Made by a program: the position numbers and the translations under genes. The notes beneath the pieces are model-generated. The model had not been told where the DNA came from. It did not search any database and saw nothing but the letters and a program-made list of their open reading frames with translations. This document shows positions 19,997 through 22,451 of a stretch of DNA of 22,451 bases, piece by piece. Position 1 is the first letter of the stretch, and each line of letters opens with the position of its first letter. Origin of the DNA: Pseudescherichia sp032055545 (GTDB lineage: Bacteria > Pseudomonadota > Gammaproteobacteria > Enterobacterales > Enterobacteriaceae); assembly GCA_032055545.1 (NCBI GenBank), contig DAMBQR010000060.1, positions 1 through 22,451 of the forward strand. Reading direction: 5' to 3'.

Positions 19997-22451
19997 TTAC
20001 TCTTCGCCGTCGTCCGCTGCATCATCGTCGGCTTCGGTTTCCGGGGCGATATCATCATCACCCTCGGCGACCGTACCGTCGATAGCGTCCAGCTCTTCGT
20101 CATCTACCGGCTCGGCCACGCGCTGCAGGCCCACTACGTTCTCATCTTCCGCCGTGCGGATGAGGATCACGCCCTGGGTGTTACGCCCAACCACGCTGAT
20201 CTCCGACACGCGGGTACGCACGAGGGTGCCAGCATCGGTGATCATCATGATCTGGTCGCAGTCGTCAACCTGTACCGCGCCGACAACGGAGCCGTTACGC
20301 TCGGTGACCTTGATAGAGATAACGCCCTGGGTACCACGCGACTTGGTAGGGTACTCTTCCTGCGCCGTACGCTTACCATAGCCGTTCTGGGTCACGGTCA
20401 GAATAGCGCCTTCGCCGCGTGGAATGATCAGGGAGACAACCTTATCTTCGCCTGCCAGCTTGATACCGCGCACGCCGGTGGCCGTACGGCCCATCGCACG
20501 CACCGCGTTATCTTTGAAGCGAACCACCTTACCGGCAGCAGAGAAGAGCATGACTTCGTCGTCGCCGGAGGTCAGGTCAACGCCAATCAGCTCGTCGCCT
20601 TCGTTCAGGTTCACCGCGATGATCCCAGCCGAGCGCGGACGGCTGAACTCGGTCAGCGCCGTTTTCTTCACCGTACCGCTGGCGGTCGCCATAAAGACGT
20701 TCACGCCCTCTTCATACTCGCGCACCGGCAGAATCGCGGTGATACGCTCGTTGGCTTCCAGTGGCAGCAGGTTGACGATCGGACGGCCGCGTGCGCCACG
20801 GCTCGCCTCCGGCAGCTGGTAGACCTTCATCCAGTAGAGACGGCCCCGGCTGGAGAAGCAGAGGATCGTATCGTGGGTGTTGGCCACCAGCAGACGGTCA
20901 ATGAAGTCCTCTTCCTTAATACGGGCGGCAGACTTGCCTTTCCCGCCGCGGCGCTGGGCCTCGTAGTCGGTCAGCGGCTGGTACTTAACGTAGCCCTGAT
21001 GCGACAGCGTAACCACCACGTCTTCCTGGCTGATCAGATCTTCAATATTAATATCGGCGCTATTGGCGGTGATTTCGGTGCGGCGCGCATCGCCAAACTG
21101 GTCACGGACCAGCTCCAGCTCCTCGCGGATCACCTCCATCAGACGATCGGCGCTGCCGAGAATGTGCAGCAGCTCGGCGATCTGCGCCAGCAGCTCTTTG
21201 TACTCGTCGAGCAGCTTCTCGTGCTCCAGGCCGGTCAGCTTCTGCAGACGCAGGTCAAGGATCGCCTGGGCCTGCTGCTCGGTCAGGTAGTACTTGCCGT
21301 CACGTACGCCGAACTCCGGCTCCAGCCACTCCGGACGCGCGGCGTCATCGCCGGCGCCTGCCAGCATGGCCGCCACGTTGCCCAGATCCCACGCCTGCGC
21401 CACCAGGCCTGCTTTCGCTTCGGCCGGGGTCGGCGCGCGGCGGATCAGCTCGATAATCGGATCGATGTTCGCCAGCGCAACCGCCAGCGCTTCAAGGATG
21501 TGCGCACGGTCGCGGGCTTTACGCAGTTCAAAAATGGTACGGCGAGTCACCACTTCACGGCGGTGACGCACGAACGCAGAAAGAATATCTTTCAGGTTCA
21601 TGATCTTCGGCTGGCCATGGTGCAGCGCAACCATGTTGATGCCGAAGGAGACCTGCAGCTGCGTCTGGGAGTAGAGGTTGTTCAGCACCACCTCCCCTAC
21701 CGCGTCGCGTTTGATCTCAATCACGATGCGCATGCCGTCTTTATCGGACTCGTCGCGCAGGGCGCTGATGCCCTCAACGCGTTTGTCTTTCACCAGCTCG
21801 GCAATCTTCTCGATCAGGCGCGCTTTGTTCACCTGGTACGGAATTTCGTGCACGATAATGGTTTCGCGACCGGTTTTGGCATCGGCTTCGACTTCCGCGC
21901 GTGCGCGAATGTAGATCTTGCCACGGCCGGTGCGATAGGCCTCTTCGATACCGCGACGACCGTTGATGATCGCCGCCGTCGGGAAGTCCGGCCCCGGAAT
22001 GTGCTCCATCAGCCCTTCAACGCTGATGTTCTCATCGTCGATGTAGGCCAGGCAGCCGTTGATCACTTCCGTCAGGTTGTGTGGCGGAATGTTGGTTGCC
22101 ATACCGACTGCGATACCGGACGCGCCGTTAACCAGCAGGTTCGGGATTTTGGTCGGCATGACGTCCGGAATCCTTTCGGTACCGTCGTAGTTATCAACGA
22201 AATCGACCGTCTCTTTTTCCAGATCGGCCATCAGCTCGTGGGCAATTTTCGACATACGGATTTCCGTATAACGCATCGCCGCGGCGGAGTCGCCGTCTAC
22301 CGAGCCGAAGTTACCCTGGCCATCGACCAGCATGTAACGCAGCGAAAACGGCTGCGCCATACGGACGATGGTGTCATACACCGCCGTGTCACCATGGGGA
22401 TGGTATTTACCGATTACGTCACCAACGACACGGGCAGATTTTTTGTAGGCT
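19997..22451 (-). CDS. gyrA: DNA gyrase subunit A, C-terminal 90+ percent (runs off the window)
   Basis: This is the A subunit of type II topoisomerase DNA gyrase, which introduces negative supercoils with GyrB. The frame continues to the window edge. The first full codon corresponds to residue 62 by E. coli numbering (AYKKSARVVGDVIGKYHPHG). The catalytic Tyr122 (MRYTEIR) is present. The breakage-reunion domain runs to about residue 520, then the beta-pinwheel C-terminal domain with the GyrA box QRRGGKG needed for DNA wrapping, and finally an acidic tail rich in D and E. Quinolone-determining positions are Thr83 (ACG, plus 22385-22387) and Asp87 (plus 22373-22375); E. coli has Ser83. The gene precedes rcsC on the same strand but is separated from it by a terminator. 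Confidence 0.98.
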   Translation of the reverse strand, partial: AYKKSARVVGDVIGKYHPHGDTAVYDTIVRMAQPFSLRYMLVDGQGNFGSVDGDSAAAMRYTEIRMSKIAHELMADLEKETVDFVDNYDGTERIPDVMPTKIPNLLVNGASGIAVGMATNIPPHNLTEVINGCLAYIDDENISVEGLMEHIPGPDFPTAAIINGRRGIEEAYRTGRGKIYIRARAEVEADAKTGRETIIVHEIPYQVNKARLIEKIAELVKDKRVEGISALRDESDKDGMRIVIEIKRDAVGEVVLNNLYSQTQLQVSFGINMVALHHGQPKIMNLKDILSAFVRHRREVVTRRTIFELRKARDRAHILEALAVALANIDPIIELIRRAPTPAEAKAGLVAQAWDLGNVAAMLAGAGDDAARPEWLEPEFGVRDGKYYLTEQQAQAILDLRLQKLTGLEHEKLLDEYKELLAQIAELLHILGSADRLMEVIREELELVRDQFGDARRTEITANSADINIEDLISQEDVVVTLSHQGYVKYQPLTDYEAQRRGGKGKSAARIKEEDFIDRLLVANTHDTILCFSSRGRLYWMKVYQLPEASRGARGRPIVNLLPLEANERITAILPVREYEEGVNVFMATASGTVKKTALTEFSRPRSAGIIAVNLNEGDELIGVDLTSGDDEVMLFSAAGKVVRFKDNAVRAMGRTATGVRGIKLAGEDKVVSLIIPRGEGAILTVTQNGYGKRTAQEEYPTKSRGTQGVISIKVTERNGSVVGAVQVDDCDQIMMITDAGTLVRTRVSEISVVGRNTQGVILIRTAEDENVVGLQRVAEPVDDEELDAIDGTVAEGDDDIAPETEADDDAADDGEE

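Overview
The window is chromosomal DNA of an enterobacterium. It resembles the Enterobacter/Klebsiella/Kosakonia group more than Escherichia coli. The core genes (proL, mqo, yojI, alkB, ada, apbE, ompC, micF, rcsD, rcsB, rcsC, gyrA) read as close relatives of the E. coli genes, in the E. coli order. Three differences stand out: a SulP transporter and an MgtE magnesium transporter sit between mqo and yojI, rcsC is followed directly by gyrA, and proL lies only about 2.4 kb from mqo. Species assignment is inference from gene content and remembered homologues.

Layout. Bases 1-95 hold the 3' part of tRNA-Pro(GGG) and its terminator. Bases 237-2397 hold two tandem, AT-richer paralogous genes of unknown function, closed by a strong terminator; this is the only accessory-looking segment. 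Then come mqo (minus), sulP (plus), mgtE-yojI (minus, probably one transcript starting at yojI), ada-alkB (minus, TGATG overlap, exact Ada box upstream), apbE (minus), ompC (minus) with OmpR-like boxes, the divergent small RNA micF (plus), rcsD-rcsB (plus), a REP/BIME-like palindrome pair with a two-way terminator, rcsC (minus) and the 3' part of gyrA (minus), which runs off the right end.

How the genes work together. rcsD, rcsB and rcsC form the Rcs envelope-stress phosphorelay (RcsC to RcsD HPt domain to RcsB). ompC and micF are the envelope-porin switch: OmpC is the porin, and MicF silences the ompF-type porin mRNA. ada and alkB are the adaptive response to DNA alkylation. mqo is the quinone-linked malate dehydrogenase, with a good sigma70 promoter overlapped by GTTA repeats that fit an ArcA site. 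The remaining core genes are individually housekeeping or transport functions.

The best candidate for something undescribed is the tandem pair at 237-2397. The two cytosolic-looking, probably beta-rich proteins (349 and 359 residues) share strongly conserved start, N-terminal and C-terminal motifs, while their middles have diverged. They are bounded by two terminators next to a tRNA gene. I do not recognise the family and assign no function.
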